A stretch of 64,000 bases of DNA from assembly GCA_012730045.1 (NCBI GenBank), contig JAAYBR010000143.1, positions 90,785-154,784 of the forward strand, read 5' to 3'. Of the stretch, positions 55,755 to 64,000 are shown one piece after another. Positions within the stretch are counted from its first letter, which is position 1; each line of letters starts with the position of its first letter. The notes beneath the pieces are model-generated. The model was given only the letters and a program-made list of their open reading frames with translations. It made no database searches and was not told the DNA's origin. Position numbers and translations under genes: made by a program. This DNA is from Candidatus Hydrogenedentota bacterium. Lineage in GTDB: Bacteria > Hydrogenedentota > Hydrogenedentia > Hydrogenedentales > CAITNO01.

Positions 55755-57173
55755 TCAGTCCTTCGGCACCCGGATGACGGTGATGTCCGGGTCGTTGCTG
55801 CCGCGCACGAAGCGGACCAGCACCGACTTGCCCGGGACGGCATGCTTCTCCAGGGTGGAGAGGAAATCGGCCGGGGAGGCCACGGACTGCTGGCCGATCT
55901 CGGTGATGACGTCGCCCTGCATGAGCCGGGCCTCCTCCGCCGGGCTTCCCGGCTCGACATCGGTCACGACCACGCCGCGGAGCGCGGCGTCCAAGCCCAT
56001 GCGCTCGAGCAGCTGCGGGGTCAGCTCCTGCACACGGATGCCGAGAACCGCCTTGTCCTGCGCGGCGCGCCCTTCCGCGAGGTTCCGCTCCATCAGGGTG
56101 ATTTCAATGTCCGCGGGGGCCTTGTCCCGCCAGACTTCCAGGATGATCTTGGTGCCCGGCGTGAAGGAGGAAATCCGGCGGACCAGCTCGCTGGCGGTCT
56201 TCACGGGCTCCCCGTTGACCTTGCGCACCACGTCGTAGGTCTTGATGCCCGCCTTGTCCGCCGGCGTGTCCGGCTGGACCTGGCGCACGACCGCGCCGTC
56301 GCTGTCCGGCAGGCCGAGGGAGTCCACGTCGGCGTAGTCCTTCGCGTCGTCAATGGAGACGCCGAGGTAGCCGCGGGAGACCTTGCCCTTGGAGATGAGC
56401 ATCGGGACGGCTTCCTTGGCCGTGTTGATCGGGATGGCGAAGCCGATGGAGTTGGCGCCGAGGATGATCGCCGTGTTGATGCCGACCACCTCGCCCCGGA
56501 TGTTGCACAGGGGGCCGCCGCTGTTGCCCAGATTGATGGCGGCGTCCGTCTGGATCAGGTTCTGGAACGTGAGCCCCTGCGCGGCCAGCTCGGCCAGGCC
56601 CTCGCGCCCCAGGGCGCTGATGTGGCCCACGGACATGGACCCCTCAAGTCCCCGCGGACTCCCGAAGGCGATGGAAAACTCGCCCACCTTCAGCGCGTCC
56701 GAGTCGCCCAGGGGAATGGCGCGCAGCGGCTCGTCCGCCTCGATTTTGATCACTGCCAGGTCCGTTTCCGGGTCGGTGCCGGAGACGACCGCCTCGTACT
56801 CCTTGCCGTTGGAGAACCGGACGGTGATCTCCTCCGCCTCCTCCACGACGTGGTTGTTGGTGATGATGTAGCCCTCGGCGTCGTAGACGAACCCGGATCC
56901 GGTGCCCCGGGGCCGGGCGGGCATTCTGCGGCGGTCCTCCGGGGACGGGACGGGCAGGTTGAAGAAGCGGTAGAGCTCCTCCATCCGGCCCATTTCCATG
57001 CCCTGGTCCTTTCCCTTCACGTCAATGGTGACCACGGAGGGGCGTATTTGGTCATGCAGCTGGACGAAGCCGTCCTCGAGCTGCTGCAGGATGGGGGGCT
57101 GCGCGGAGGCGTTGCCCGGCGCGGCCAGGGCGGCGACGGCCGCCAGGGCGATCAGGAAGGCGTGTTTTCTCAT
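55755..57173 (-). CDS. DegQ/DegP-like (Do family) periplasmic serine protease
   Basis: The start at 57173 opens a signal peptide (MRKHAFLIALAAVAALAAPG); a longer frame is rejected. The 472-residue product has a protease domain with H108 (ITNNHVV), D138 (ETDLAVI) and S218 (LGNSGGP), then two PDZ domains (about 280-370 and 385-470, the second starting VLGIRVQELT). This is the DegP/DegQ layout: a folding-stress protease and chaperone of the periplasm. It lies 25 bases downstream of glnD on the same strand. Confidence 0.9.
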   Translation of the reverse strand: MRKHAFLIALAAVAALAAPGNASAQPPILQQLEDGFVQLHDQIRPSVVTIDVKGKDQGMEMGRMEELYRFFNLPVPSPEDRRRMPARPRGTGSGFVYDAEGYIITNNHVVEEAEEITVRFSNGKEYEAVVSGTDPETDLAVIKIEADEPLRAIPLGDSDALKVGEFSIAFGSPRGLEGSMSVGHISALGREGLAELAAQGLTFQNLIQTDAAINLGNSGGPLCNIRGEVVGINTAIILGANSIGFAIPINTAKEAVPMLISKGKVSRGYLGVSIDDAKDYADVDSLGLPDSDGAVVRQVQPDTPADKAGIKTYDVVRKVNGEPVKTASELVRRISSFTPGTKIILEVWRDKAPADIEITLMERNLAEGRAAQDKAVLGIRVQELTPQLLERMGLDAALRGVVVTDVEPGSPAEEARLMQGDVITEIGQQSVASPADFLSTLEKHAVPGKSVLVRFVRGSNDPDITVIRVPKD

Positions 57174-57198
57174 GGTGTGCTCCTTTTCAGGTTGCTGT

Positions 57199-59886
57199 TC
57201 AGGTTCCGGGGTGTCCGAAGATAGCCTCGCGGAGGCTGGTCCGGACGGATTCCAAGGCACGTTTGTCTTCAATTTTCCGGCCGTCCTTTCGGACGTAGAA
57301 CGAGTCGCGCACCCTGCCCACCTCGGTCATGATGTGCGCCGCCGTCACGTCCACGCCCGTGCGGGCGAGGGTGCGCGCGATGTCGTGCAGGAGGCCGGTT
57401 CGGTCTCCGGTCACCACGTCCACCACCGTGTCTGTGCGGGACGCGCGATTGTCTATCTCAACGACGGTCCTCACGGGAACGACTGACGTGCGCAGGGCGA
57501 AAAGACGGGTGCGCGCGCGCTCCACGAGGGGCTCGGCCTCCTCCCCGCCCCCGAGCACGTCGCGCAGGAGCCCCTCCAGTTCCGCGAACTCGTTCTCCGT
57601 GAGCGGCCGCCGCGACACGGAGTCCTCCACCAGAAAACAGTCCACCACCCAGCCGTCATTCCGGGTGAAGAGGGCGGCGTTCTGGATGCTTATCAGGCGC
57701 GAGGCCATGACACCCGCGATGTCGGCAAAGAGGCCGCGCCGGTCGCGCGTGCAGACGATGACCTCGCTGGGGCCGGCGTCCCCGCTTCCCAGACATCTGA
57801 CCCCGAGTCCCGAGCGGGCGGCGTCCTCCAGGCAGGCCAGATGGGCGGCCACCTGCGCGGGGGAGAAGGTGAACACATAACGGTCGCCCATGCCCGCCAG
57901 GTGCGCGAGCACCGCGTCGCGGGGGCGGTCCGGCAGGCCGTCGGCGATGAGGGCCGCCTTTGCCCCGCGCAGGTCCTGCTCCCCGGGGGTCTCGCGCCCC
58001 GTCAGCAGGCGCTCGGTCTGGAAGTGGAGCTTCATGAGCAGGGAGCCCTTCCACTCGTTCCAGACATTGGGCGCGACGGCGCAGAGGTCGGCATAGGTGA
58101 CCAGGAGGAGCATGGCGAGCGTGTCGGGCGACCGCACGAGTCCGGCGAACCCCTGGACAACGTCCAGATCCTCCGTGTCCCGGTAGAACGCGATGTCCGA
58201 CATGGTCATGTGGTGCTCGACGAGGAAGAGCACGCGGAGGGCGTCGTGCTCGGGCAGGGCGAGCCGGTCGCAGACGGCGCGGGCGACGCGGACGCCCTCT
58301 GCGACATGGATCTCGCCGGCGGCCTTTCCCAGGTCGTGCAGAAGGATGGACAGCACGAGCAGGTGGGGCTCTCCGATCCGTTCGAGGACCTCGTTCAGGA
58401 AGCGGCCGACGGGCCCTTTCATGGCGGGGATCTCCGCGAGGGCCTCCACGGCCCGGAGGGTGTGCTCGTCGACGGGGGAGCTGTGAAAATCCTCGTAGCG
58501 GACCAGTCCGCGGACGGCGGCGAACTCCGGGAGGTAGGCGCCGAGGACGCCGGTCCGGGCGGCCTCGCGCAGGGCGGTGCCCGCGCCGGAGAAGCGTCCG
58601 CAGACGGCGAGGAAGAAGCGGCGGACCACGTTGCTCTCGCGGAACTCCTGGCCCGCGAGGCGGGCGTTGAGGGAAACCCAGTGCGCGGTGCCGGGGCTGA
58701 GGGGGGCGACCCTTCGGGCGCACTCCCAGAAAACCTCCATGAGGCGCGCGGGGTTCTCGGCGAACCAGTTCTTGTCCGACGGGTCCGCGCAGAGCTGGCC
58801 GTTGTGCAGGGTCATGCGGGCGCGGTTCTGCGCCCGGTCGGCGAAGAGCGAGGCGATGCCGGCCTGGTCGCAGACGCGGGCGGCGGCGTGCATGAACTCG
58901 CGCACGCGCGCGGCGCTCTGGTAGTAGTCCTCCATGAGGCGCCCGACCGCGCCGGCGCTTCCGGTGCCGTAGCCGAACACGGAGGCGATGTGGGCCTGCA
59001 TGGGGAAGGCCAGCCGGTTGTCGCAGCGTCCGGCGTGGAAGTGCATCTCGTTGCGTGTCCGCCAGAGGAAGTCGAGGCTCTCCATCAGGTCCAGATGCTC
59101 CATCGGCGTGATGAGCCCCTCGCGCTCCATGTCGTCGAGGGAGAAGACGCCCCTGCCGAGCATGACCATCCACAGGGCGGCGTGGAAGTCCCGCAAACCG
59201 CCCGCGTTCTCCTTGATGTCCGGCTCCGGGGCGTAGAGGTCCCGCTGTTCGGCCGGGAGGGACTCCAGGCGCTCGCGCCGCCGGATATGCGCGAGGATGC
59301 CCTCCTTGGTCCGGGAGGGCAGGTCGGCGAGCAGGAGTTTCAGCCGGCCCAGGGTGGTGGCGTCCCCCCCCACCAGGCGCGCCTGGAGGTAGGTGGTGCA
59401 GACCTGGGGGTCCGTGGCCGCCAGTGCGGCCGCCTCGCCGACACTGTGCAGGGCGAATCCGGCGGAGAACCCGATGTCCCAGAAAAGGGGGTGCAGAAAA
59501 CTGGCCAGGCGCTCGATCTCCCCGTCCAGTTCGGAGTCGAACAGCAGGGAGACGTCCAGGTCGGAAAAGGGGCTCATCTCCCCCCGTCCGTAGCCGCCCA
59601 GGGCGCACAGGGCCACGCGGTTGAGCACAACGCCGGAGTTGCGGCTCCAGGCCAGGCCGAACTCGAGGGCGGCGCGCACCACGTCGTCGCACAGCACGGT
59701 GAGCTGGTGCAGCGTGTTTGCCCCGGACTCCCCGGCTGCGTGGCGGTTCCGGATGGCGCGCCGGCTTTCGAGCACGTGCATGCGGATGGCCTGCAGGCAC
59801 ACCGCATGGGGCACCTCCCGGAACTGGCGGGGCTCCGTGCGGGCCAGGCCGCGCAGGGTGTCGAAATCGGCCGCCGCAACGGTCAT
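57199..59886 (-). CDS. glnD: [Protein-PII] uridylyltransferase / uridylyl-removing enzyme GlnD
   Basis: The start at 59886 overlaps the stop of the upstream gene (ATGA). The 895-residue product has the four GlnD domains. These are a nucleotidyltransferase with GGYGRGEMSPFSDLDV (97-112), a helical GlnD-UTase region (PDIKENAGGLRDFH), an HD domain (LLHDLGKAAGEIH near residue 513), and two ACT domains (VIVCTRDRRGLFADIAGVMA and DVVTGDRTGLLHDIARTLA). GlnD uridylylates PII under nitrogen limitation and removes UMP under excess. No glnB or amtB is nearby; it is the last gene of a Bat-type run. Confidence 0.92.
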   Translation of the reverse strand: MTVAAADFDTLRGLARTEPRQFREVPHAVCLQAIRMHVLESRRAIRNRHAAGESGANTLHQLTVLCDDVVRAALEFGLAWSRNSGVVLNRVALCALGGYGRGEMSPFSDLDVSLLFDSELDGEIERLASFLHPLFWDIGFSAGFALHSVGEAAALAATDPQVCTTYLQARLVGGDATTLGRLKLLLADLPSRTKEGILAHIRRRERLESLPAEQRDLYAPEPDIKENAGGLRDFHAALWMVMLGRGVFSLDDMEREGLITPMEHLDLMESLDFLWRTRNEMHFHAGRCDNRLAFPMQAHIASVFGYGTGSAGAVGRLMEDYYQSAARVREFMHAAARVCDQAGIASLFADRAQNRARMTLHNGQLCADPSDKNWFAENPARLMEVFWECARRVAPLSPGTAHWVSLNARLAGQEFRESNVVRRFFLAVCGRFSGAGTALREAARTGVLGAYLPEFAAVRGLVRYEDFHSSPVDEHTLRAVEALAEIPAMKGPVGRFLNEVLERIGEPHLLVLSILLHDLGKAAGEIHVAEGVRVARAVCDRLALPEHDALRVLFLVEHHMTMSDIAFYRDTEDLDVVQGFAGLVRSPDTLAMLLLVTYADLCAVAPNVWNEWKGSLLMKLHFQTERLLTGRETPGEQDLRGAKAALIADGLPDRPRDAVLAHLAGMGDRYVFTFSPAQVAAHLACLEDAARSGLGVRCLGSGDAGPSEVIVCTRDRRGLFADIAGVMASRLISIQNAALFTRNDGWVVDCFLVEDSVSRRPLTENEFAELEGLLRDVLGGGEEAEPLVERARTRLFALRTSVVPVRTVVEIDNRASRTDTVVDVVTGDRTGLLHDIARTLARTGVDVTAAHIMTEVGRVRDSFYVRKDGRKIEDKRALESVRTSLREAIFGHPGT

Positions 59887-60674
59887 GGCCGCGCCTCCCC
59901 CGTGTCCGGCGGCGGGGCGGGGGCGCCGTCGCCGCGCAGGAACGACGCGGGCGCGTCCACGGGCACGATGGCGGCGCGCGCAAGCCAGCCGCGCTCCCCG
60001 CCGACGGTGGAGACCAGCGCCCAGTCCTGGGCGGTGCGCTCCACGGCGACCCGGTCGCCCTCGTACAGCATGAAGCGCGGGGTGTCCTCCGTGCTCCGGG
60101 AGAAGTAGACGGGAACCTCGGTGTCCACGGCCACGGCGAGGGGCACGGGGTTCGCCTTGGACCAGGCCGCGCCCGCCGTCAGGGCGAGCAGGGCGCACCC
60201 CGCCGCCGCCGCGGTCTTCCAGTAGGGAATCCGCCGGATCTGCGCCGCCGTGAGGAGGGTAAGCAGTCCCCACCAGAAGAAGAGGGCCAGGCCGGCCGCG
60301 ATGCCGGGACGAAGCCCGTCGGCCCAGAAGAAGAGCGCCTGCCGCCAGTCGGCGGGCAGGGGGCGCGCGAGGTTCCGCTGGGTTCGTTCCAGCACCTTTT
60401 CCAAATTGACGCGGGCCGCCTCCAGTGCGGGGTCCAGACGCAGGGCGCGCTCATAGCAGGCCACCGCCTCGCCGAGTTCGCCGGCCTGGAAGAGGGCGTT
60501 GCCGAGGTTGTAGAACACCGCCGCGTTGCCCGGCTCCGCCTCGGCAACGGCGGCGAACTTCTCCGCCGCCAGGGCGTGGTTTCCCTCCCGGTAGGCGGTC
60601 TTGCCCGCGGCGAAGTCCTCCAGGACTGCCGGGGAGGCGAGGGTGATCAGCACAGCCGCAACCAGGTGTGTCAT
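59883..60674 (-). CDS. BatE-like protein: TPR, two membrane spans, SH3 domain
   Basis: The start at 60674 overlaps the stop of batD (ATGA); the longer open frame is rejected. The 263-residue product has a signal sequence, two TPR units (AVFYNLGNALFQAGELGEAV, YERALRLDPALEAARVNLEK), two membrane spans (IAAGLALFFWWGLLTLLTA and TAAAAGCALLALTAGAAW), and a bacterial SH3-like domain near the C-terminus (MLYEGDRVAVERTAQDWALV). This is the BatE layout. Bat proteins are linked to envelope stability and oxidative stress tolerance. Confidence 0.75.
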   Translation of the reverse strand: MTHLVAAVLITLASPAVLEDFAAGKTAYREGNHALAAEKFAAVAEAEPGNAAVFYNLGNALFQAGELGEAVACYERALRLDPALEAARVNLEKVLERTQRNLARPLPADWRQALFFWADGLRPGIAAGLALFFWWGLLTLLTAAQIRRIPYWKTAAAAGCALLALTAGAAWSKANPVPLAVAVDTEVPVYFSRSTEDTPRFMLYEGDRVAVERTAQDWALVSTVGGERGWLARAAIVPVDAPASFLRGDGAPAPPPDTGEARP

Positions 60675-62431
60675 GGGGCCGTCCCCTCCATCAGCGCCCG
60701 CCGCAGGGGCTCCAGCAGGGCCTCGGCGCGCGCCCGCAGGGATTCCAGGTCTCCGGGCGGCAGTGCGGCCCCCGAATAGCGCGCCCTTTCGCAGGCGCGC
60801 AGGATGTCCGTGGTCTCCTTGACCAAGGAAAGGTCGCACCCGTGTCCGCCCAAAAGGTCGGCCACGTCGGACGCGGTGAGTCCGGCGGCGTTGACGTTGA
60901 CCAGGTCGGCGACGAAACCGGCGAGGGCGAGCTGGACCGGTTCCGCCGACTGGCCGTCGGCGCGGCCGAGCGCCCCCCGGGCGCGTTTCAGGGCATGCTG
61001 CCGCCGGGCGTAGGGAATGTCCGTCTCCAGGCGCCGCCGGCGGTGCAGCCAGAGCCACAGCCCGCCGTACAGGGGGAGGGGCAGCAGCGCGGCCAGCAGG
61101 GCCAGGGCCGGTCCAGTCCGCCGCGCGCCAAGCCCCGCGTCCTCGATGAGCGGCAGCAGGTCGTCGCTGACCGGAAGCACCACCGAGCGCTGCTCCTCCC
61201 GGGCGCCGCCCGCAGTGACCAGCTCCTGGGAGCCCTGGGCCGCGACGGCCACGGTGATCTTGCGCGCGGGGATGCTCTCGGTCTTGTAGTTCTTCAGGAT
61301 GGGGGCGAAGAACACGTAGGAGACCTCCGGCAGTTCGTGTTCGCCGGGCTCCAGGGGCGTGACGGCATAGCGGAACTGCTTGGTCCCGTTTCCCGCCGCC
61401 GCGTTGTCCTGCACCGTCTCCACCTCCGGCCCCGCCAGGTGCGCCCACGGGATGGGCGGGACCGAGGGCGCGCCGATGGAGTCCGGGTTGCCCTCGCCGG
61501 TCACGGAGATGACCCACTGCGCGGGCACGCCCTGGGCGAGAATGCCCGAGGGGAATTCCGCAGTGACCCGGTACTTGCCGACGGCCCCCGAAAAGCCATC
61601 GGGCGGCGCGGGAAGGGGCTTGACGGTCACCGCGATTTCCGGGGCGGCAAAGCCGCGTATGGCGGACGCGGGCCGCCAGCCGTCCGACCAGATGACCTGC
61701 CCCTGCCACCGCCAGCCCCCGATGGCCAGGGTGCCCGATGTGGTGGGGTACAGCACCTGGGAGATTTCCGTGACCCGGTAGGAGAGGTTTCCCCGGGTCT
61801 CCTTGGACTGCCGGCTGGTCTGGGGGCCGGTGTAGAATCCGGAAGTCTCCGGCAGGGGGAGGTTCTGGGGGGTGCGCAGGTCCACGTTGAACGAGTCAAG
61901 AATCAGAATCCGCAGCAGGAGCGTCACCGCCTCCCCCTGAAACACCTCGCTCTTGTCCACCCGCGTCTCCGCCATCGCCATCTCCTCGACCGAGATGCCG
62001 TCGTTGCGCGCCCCACTCTGGCGGCCGCCGGCCACCGGCCCGCCCACCTCAAGCGTGAGGGGCTGGGTGAGGTATTCCTGGCCGTCCACGCTGATCTTGA
62101 CCGGGGGAATGCGGTAGGTGCCCTCTTTCTCGGCCCATCCGCGATAGCGCCAGGTGCGGCTTTGGGACTTGGTGGACCGGCCGTTCACAATGGTGAAACT
62201 GGACGCGGAACTCACCTCGGGCGCGTCCAGCACCAGCCCCGTGTCCGTGACGGGGGTCACATCGGGGTTGCGGACATCGCTGCCCGCCGCCTGAAGCGTC
62301 AGCAGGAACACCTCCCCCACGCCGACCCTGTTCGTGGACAGGGACGCGCTGACGGGGCTCTGCTGGCACCAGGCCGCCAGCCCCGGCAGAAGCGCCGCGA
62401 AGACCGCGGTTTTCCAGAGGATTCCGCGCAT
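60671..62431 (-). CDS. batD: BatD-family protein
   Basis: The ATG at 62431 shares its first base with the upstream stop (TGATG); GTG codons up to 62440 are alternatives. The 586-residue product has a signal peptide (MRGILWKTAVFAALLPGLAA) and several BatD beta-domains: VSASLSTNRVGVGEVFLLTL, then VDKSEVFQGEAVTLLLRI, and TEISQVLYPTTSGTLAIG. It ends with one span (GPALALLAALLPLPLYGGLW, about 440-460) and a cytoplasmic tail. BatD is an inner-membrane-anchored periplasmic protein of the Bat complex. It is coupled on both sides by overlapping codons. Confidence 0.85.
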   Translation of the reverse strand: MRGILWKTAVFAALLPGLAAWCQQSPVSASLSTNRVGVGEVFLLTLQAAGSDVRNPDVTPVTDTGLVLDAPEVSSASSFTIVNGRSTKSQSRTWRYRGWAEKEGTYRIPPVKISVDGQEYLTQPLTLEVGGPVAGGRQSGARNDGISVEEMAMAETRVDKSEVFQGEAVTLLLRILILDSFNVDLRTPQNLPLPETSGFYTGPQTSRQSKETRGNLSYRVTEISQVLYPTTSGTLAIGGWRWQGQVIWSDGWRPASAIRGFAAPEIAVTVKPLPAPPDGFSGAVGKYRVTAEFPSGILAQGVPAQWVISVTGEGNPDSIGAPSVPPIPWAHLAGPEVETVQDNAAAGNGTKQFRYAVTPLEPGEHELPEVSYVFFAPILKNYKTESIPARKITVAVAAQGSQELVTAGGAREEQRSVVLPVSDDLLPLIEDAGLGARRTGPALALLAALLPLPLYGGLWLWLHRRRRLETDIPYARRQHALKRARGALGRADGQSAEPVQLALAGFVADLVNVNAAGLTASDVADLLGGHGCDLSLVKETTDILRACERARYSGAALPPGDLESLRARAEALLEPLRRALMEGTAP

Positions 62432-63258
62432 CACCACCACCCCCCCTTGAAGTCAATCCGCTGGCGGACATTGCGGAGCTCCTTCTGCTCGCGCTTGTCC
62501 GTCTCCTCCAGCGATTCCAGGAGGGCGCGCAGGCTTCCGTTCTCCATGTCCTTCTCTTCCTCCTCCGTCCCGTCCTCCTGCTCTTCCGCCGCAGGCTGCG
62601 TCTCCTGCTCCTCCGCGGTCTGGGGCTCTTCCTGTTTCTCCTTTTCCTGTTCCTTCTCCTCCTCCTGCTGCTGCCCCTGCTGTTGATCCTGCTTCTGCTG
62701 GTCCTGCTGTTCCTGCTGGTTCTGGTCGCTCTTGGACTGCTCGGAGGACTGTTCGGAGGGCCGGGTCAAGAGTACCACAAGTTCGCCGGGGGCCAGAGGC
62801 ATGCCCCGGAAGACGACGGTGTCGCCGGGCCGCGCCTGCACCGTGCCCGCGAGGGCGGTGACAATTTTTCCGTCGAGGAGCGCCTCAATGCGCACTTCCA
62901 TCGCCGCCGTGTCGCCGTCCTGGGACGGCAGCAGGGTGACGGCGGCGGAATAGGTCGCGTTGATGGGGAAGCGGGTTTCCTGTCCCGGCGCGAGTTCCCG
63001 GGCCGCCGTTCCAACAAACTCGTATCCCGCGAAACCGAGGGGCTTAAGGGCGGCCTCCAGTGCGGCCAGGCGGTCGTCCGCCGGGGGCACGGCCACCGGG
63101 GGATTGACGCCGCAGACGGCGGTCAGGACGCAGGCCACGGGTGCGGGCGCCGTGCCGGGGCCGGGGGCCGCGGCGGGCGGCGCCAATTGGGCGGCCGCGA
63201 GGGCGCCGCATCCGGCGGCGGAAAGGGCGATGAGCAGGCATCGGAGCAAGGGCGTCAT
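62431..63258 (-). CDS. Secreted protein with Gln/Glu-rich C-terminus in the Bat run
   Basis: The start at 63258 overlaps the stop of the TPR gene (ATGA). The 275-residue product has a signal peptide (MTPLLRCLLIALSAAGCGAL) and an Ala/Pro linker. A globular region follows (about 60-165, LAALEAALKPLGFAGYEFVG ... VVFRGMPLAPGELVVLLT). The last 100 residues are a highly charged Gln/Glu/Lys-rich low-complexity stretch, probably disordered or coiled-coil. No family was recognised. Position between TPR and batD genes suggests a part in the Bat complex. Confidence 0.65.
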   Translation of the reverse strand: MTPLLRCLLIALSAAGCGALAAAQLAPPAAAPGPGTAPAPVACVLTAVCGVNPPVAVPPADDRLAALEAALKPLGFAGYEFVGTAARELAPGQETRFPINATYSAAVTLLPSQDGDTAAMEVRIEALLDGKIVTALAGTVQARPGDTVVFRGMPLAPGELVVLLTRPSEQSSEQSKSDQNQQEQQDQQKQDQQQGQQQEEEKEQEKEKQEEPQTAEEQETQPAAEEQEDGTEEEEKDMENGSLRALLESLEETDKREQKELRNVRQRIDFKGGWW

Positions 63259-63959
63259 TTCTCGTCCTCCCCTGCCTTTTCCGGGACCACCAGGCGGGCC
63301 GCGTTGCCCTCGCTTTCGACCCGGGCGCCCGGCCACTGGGTGTCTATGTTCAGGAAGTAGGCGCGCGGCGGCTGTTTCTGGTCTTCCGGCGGCGGCTGCT
63401 GTTCCTGCCCCTCCTGCTTCTCCGGCGGGTTCTGGAGCAGTTCCTTGAGCCGCAGGCGGAGGTGGTCCAGATTGGTCTGAGCGCCCGGATGATCGGGATG
63501 CTCCTCCAGGAACTTGTCAAACGCCGTGATGGCGCCCCGCAGGGCGGCGACAGCCTCCTGGTGCTGCTCCTTTTCGGCGGGGTGCGCCAGGGCGGCGCGC
63601 GCCAGCGCGGCGGCCCGCGCAAAGGCCGCGCGGGGCTTCCATTCGGGCGGGGCCGCCGACTCGGCCACGCCGAACATGCGCTCCGCCTCTGCGTACATCT
63701 CCAGCGCGGCCGCGGGGTCCGCCTCGGCGCGGGCGGCGGCCGCGGCATACAGGGCCTCGCCGAGGGCGTAGTTTAGTTCGGGGGCGTCCGGGTGGTCCAC
63801 CTGGGCCTCCCGGAGGGCCTCCACCGCCTGGTCGGGCTGCCCGGAGACGGTGAGTTCCTGCGCCTTTTTCAGCACGGTGCCGACGCCCGCCGCGTGCGCG
63901 GCGGCGGCAAGCACCAGGGCGCAGAGGATGAACACGGCCAGGGGGAAGCGCTTATCCAT
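63255..63959 (-). CDS. BatC-like TPR protein
   Basis: The 234-residue product has a signal peptide (MDKRFPLAVFILCALVLAAA) and TPR-type repeats (AQELTVSGQPDQAVEALREA, LNYALGEALYAAAAARAEAD, LRGAITAFDKFLEEHPDHPG). A proline/glutamine-rich linker and a short C-terminal strand region (FLNIDTQWPGARVESEGNAA) follow. Its place upstream of batD fits BatC. Its start overlaps the tail of a gene entering from the right edge. Confidence 0.7.
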   Translation of the reverse strand: MDKRFPLAVFILCALVLAAAAHAAGVGTVLKKAQELTVSGQPDQAVEALREAQVDHPDAPELNYALGEALYAAAAARAEADPAAALEMYAEAERMFGVAESAAPPEWKPRAAFARAAALARAALAHPAEKEQHQEAVAALRGAITAFDKFLEEHPDHPGAQTNLDHLRLRLKELLQNPPEKQEGQEQQPPPEDQKQPPRAYFLNIDTQWPGARVESEGNAARLVVPEKAGEDEK

Positions 63960-64000
63960 GTTCGGCGAGCCTCCCCGCCGCGCGCAGGCGGCGTGCCCGG
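63952..64000 (-). CDS. 3' end of an upstream gene (partial)
   Basis: An open frame enters from the right edge and ends in RARRLRAAGRLAEHG followed by TAA (63954-63952), overlapping the start of the TPR gene by 8 bases. The overlap pattern matches the rest of the run. By position it could be a VWA-domain Bat gene, but only 15 codons are visible. Confidence 0.4.
   Translation of the reverse strand, partial: RARRLRAAGRLAEHG

Overview
The window is a dense, high-GC (roughly two-thirds G+C by eye) stretch of chromosome from a Gram-negative, diderm bacterium. Evidence for the cell type is the large number of lipoproteins with lipoboxes, an Lgt enzyme, a tripartite RND efflux operon, a Bat-type operon and periplasmic HtrA proteases. 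Tandem carboxypeptidase-regulatory-like domain proteins, type A RNase P RNA and hairpin-rich dispersed repeats would fit an uncultured PVC-related or Hydrogenedentota-like lineage. That placement is an inference and is not proven by anything here. No rRNA, tRNA, CRISPR array, phage or transposase gene was seen.

Layout. 1-3873 (-): two tandem secreted proteins made of carboxypeptidase-regulatory-like repeats, each ending in a thioredoxin-like domain (the first runs off the window). 3874-4287: gene-free, with a 9-bp tandem repeat and an inverted pair of hairpin repeats. 4288-6718 (-): a SIS-domain sugar isomerase, an Fe-S aldo/keto reductase and a small membrane protein. 6842-10243: two lipoproteins around a response regulator with a degenerate GGDEF domain. 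10244-10681: AT-rich intergenic DNA holding a possible sigma-54 promoter and a terminator. 10682-13360: a divergent YchF-like GTPase and a two-domain polyphosphate:AMP phosphotransferase. 13378-16448 (-): fabG, plsX, rpmF and yceD, a classical fatty-acid/phospholipid/ribosome cluster, preceded by rnpB. 16485-18426 (-): a TPR membrane protein and two lipoproteins. 18651-27828 (+): a glycosyltransferase, then an RND operon with one adaptor and two permeases. 27876-29938 (+): lgt and pilT. 30012-32954 (-): Fe superoxide dismutase, a UDP-ManNAc dehydrogenase and an esterase.

32955-38333 is the most unusual part. It holds repeat arrays, a large U32-family protein gene, and then a segment that looks like a microhomology-bounded tandem duplication of the U32-MFS intergenic region. 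One unit of the duplication carries a low-GC orphan gene between inverted hairpin repeats. 38334-44158: an MFS transporter, RimO, a sodium:solute symporter and a CNT nucleoside transporter. 44514-50234 (+): a Gld-like ABC exporter (ATPase, fused GldF-GldG, DUF4340 protein). 50327-54606 (+): an HtrA protease, a peroxide-response set (PerR, ferritin, AhpC-type peroxiredoxin) and an APH-fold kinase. 54641-64000 (-): an aldo/keto reductase, a DegQ-like protease, and a translationally coupled run of Bat-operon genes that ends in GlnD.

Functional themes are envelope biogenesis and export (Lgt, RND, Gld-like ABC, Bat, HtrA), oxidative stress (SodB, PerR, ferritin, AhpC), and lipid/translation housekeeping. 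Most long open frames opposite these genes are GC-driven shadows and were left out.
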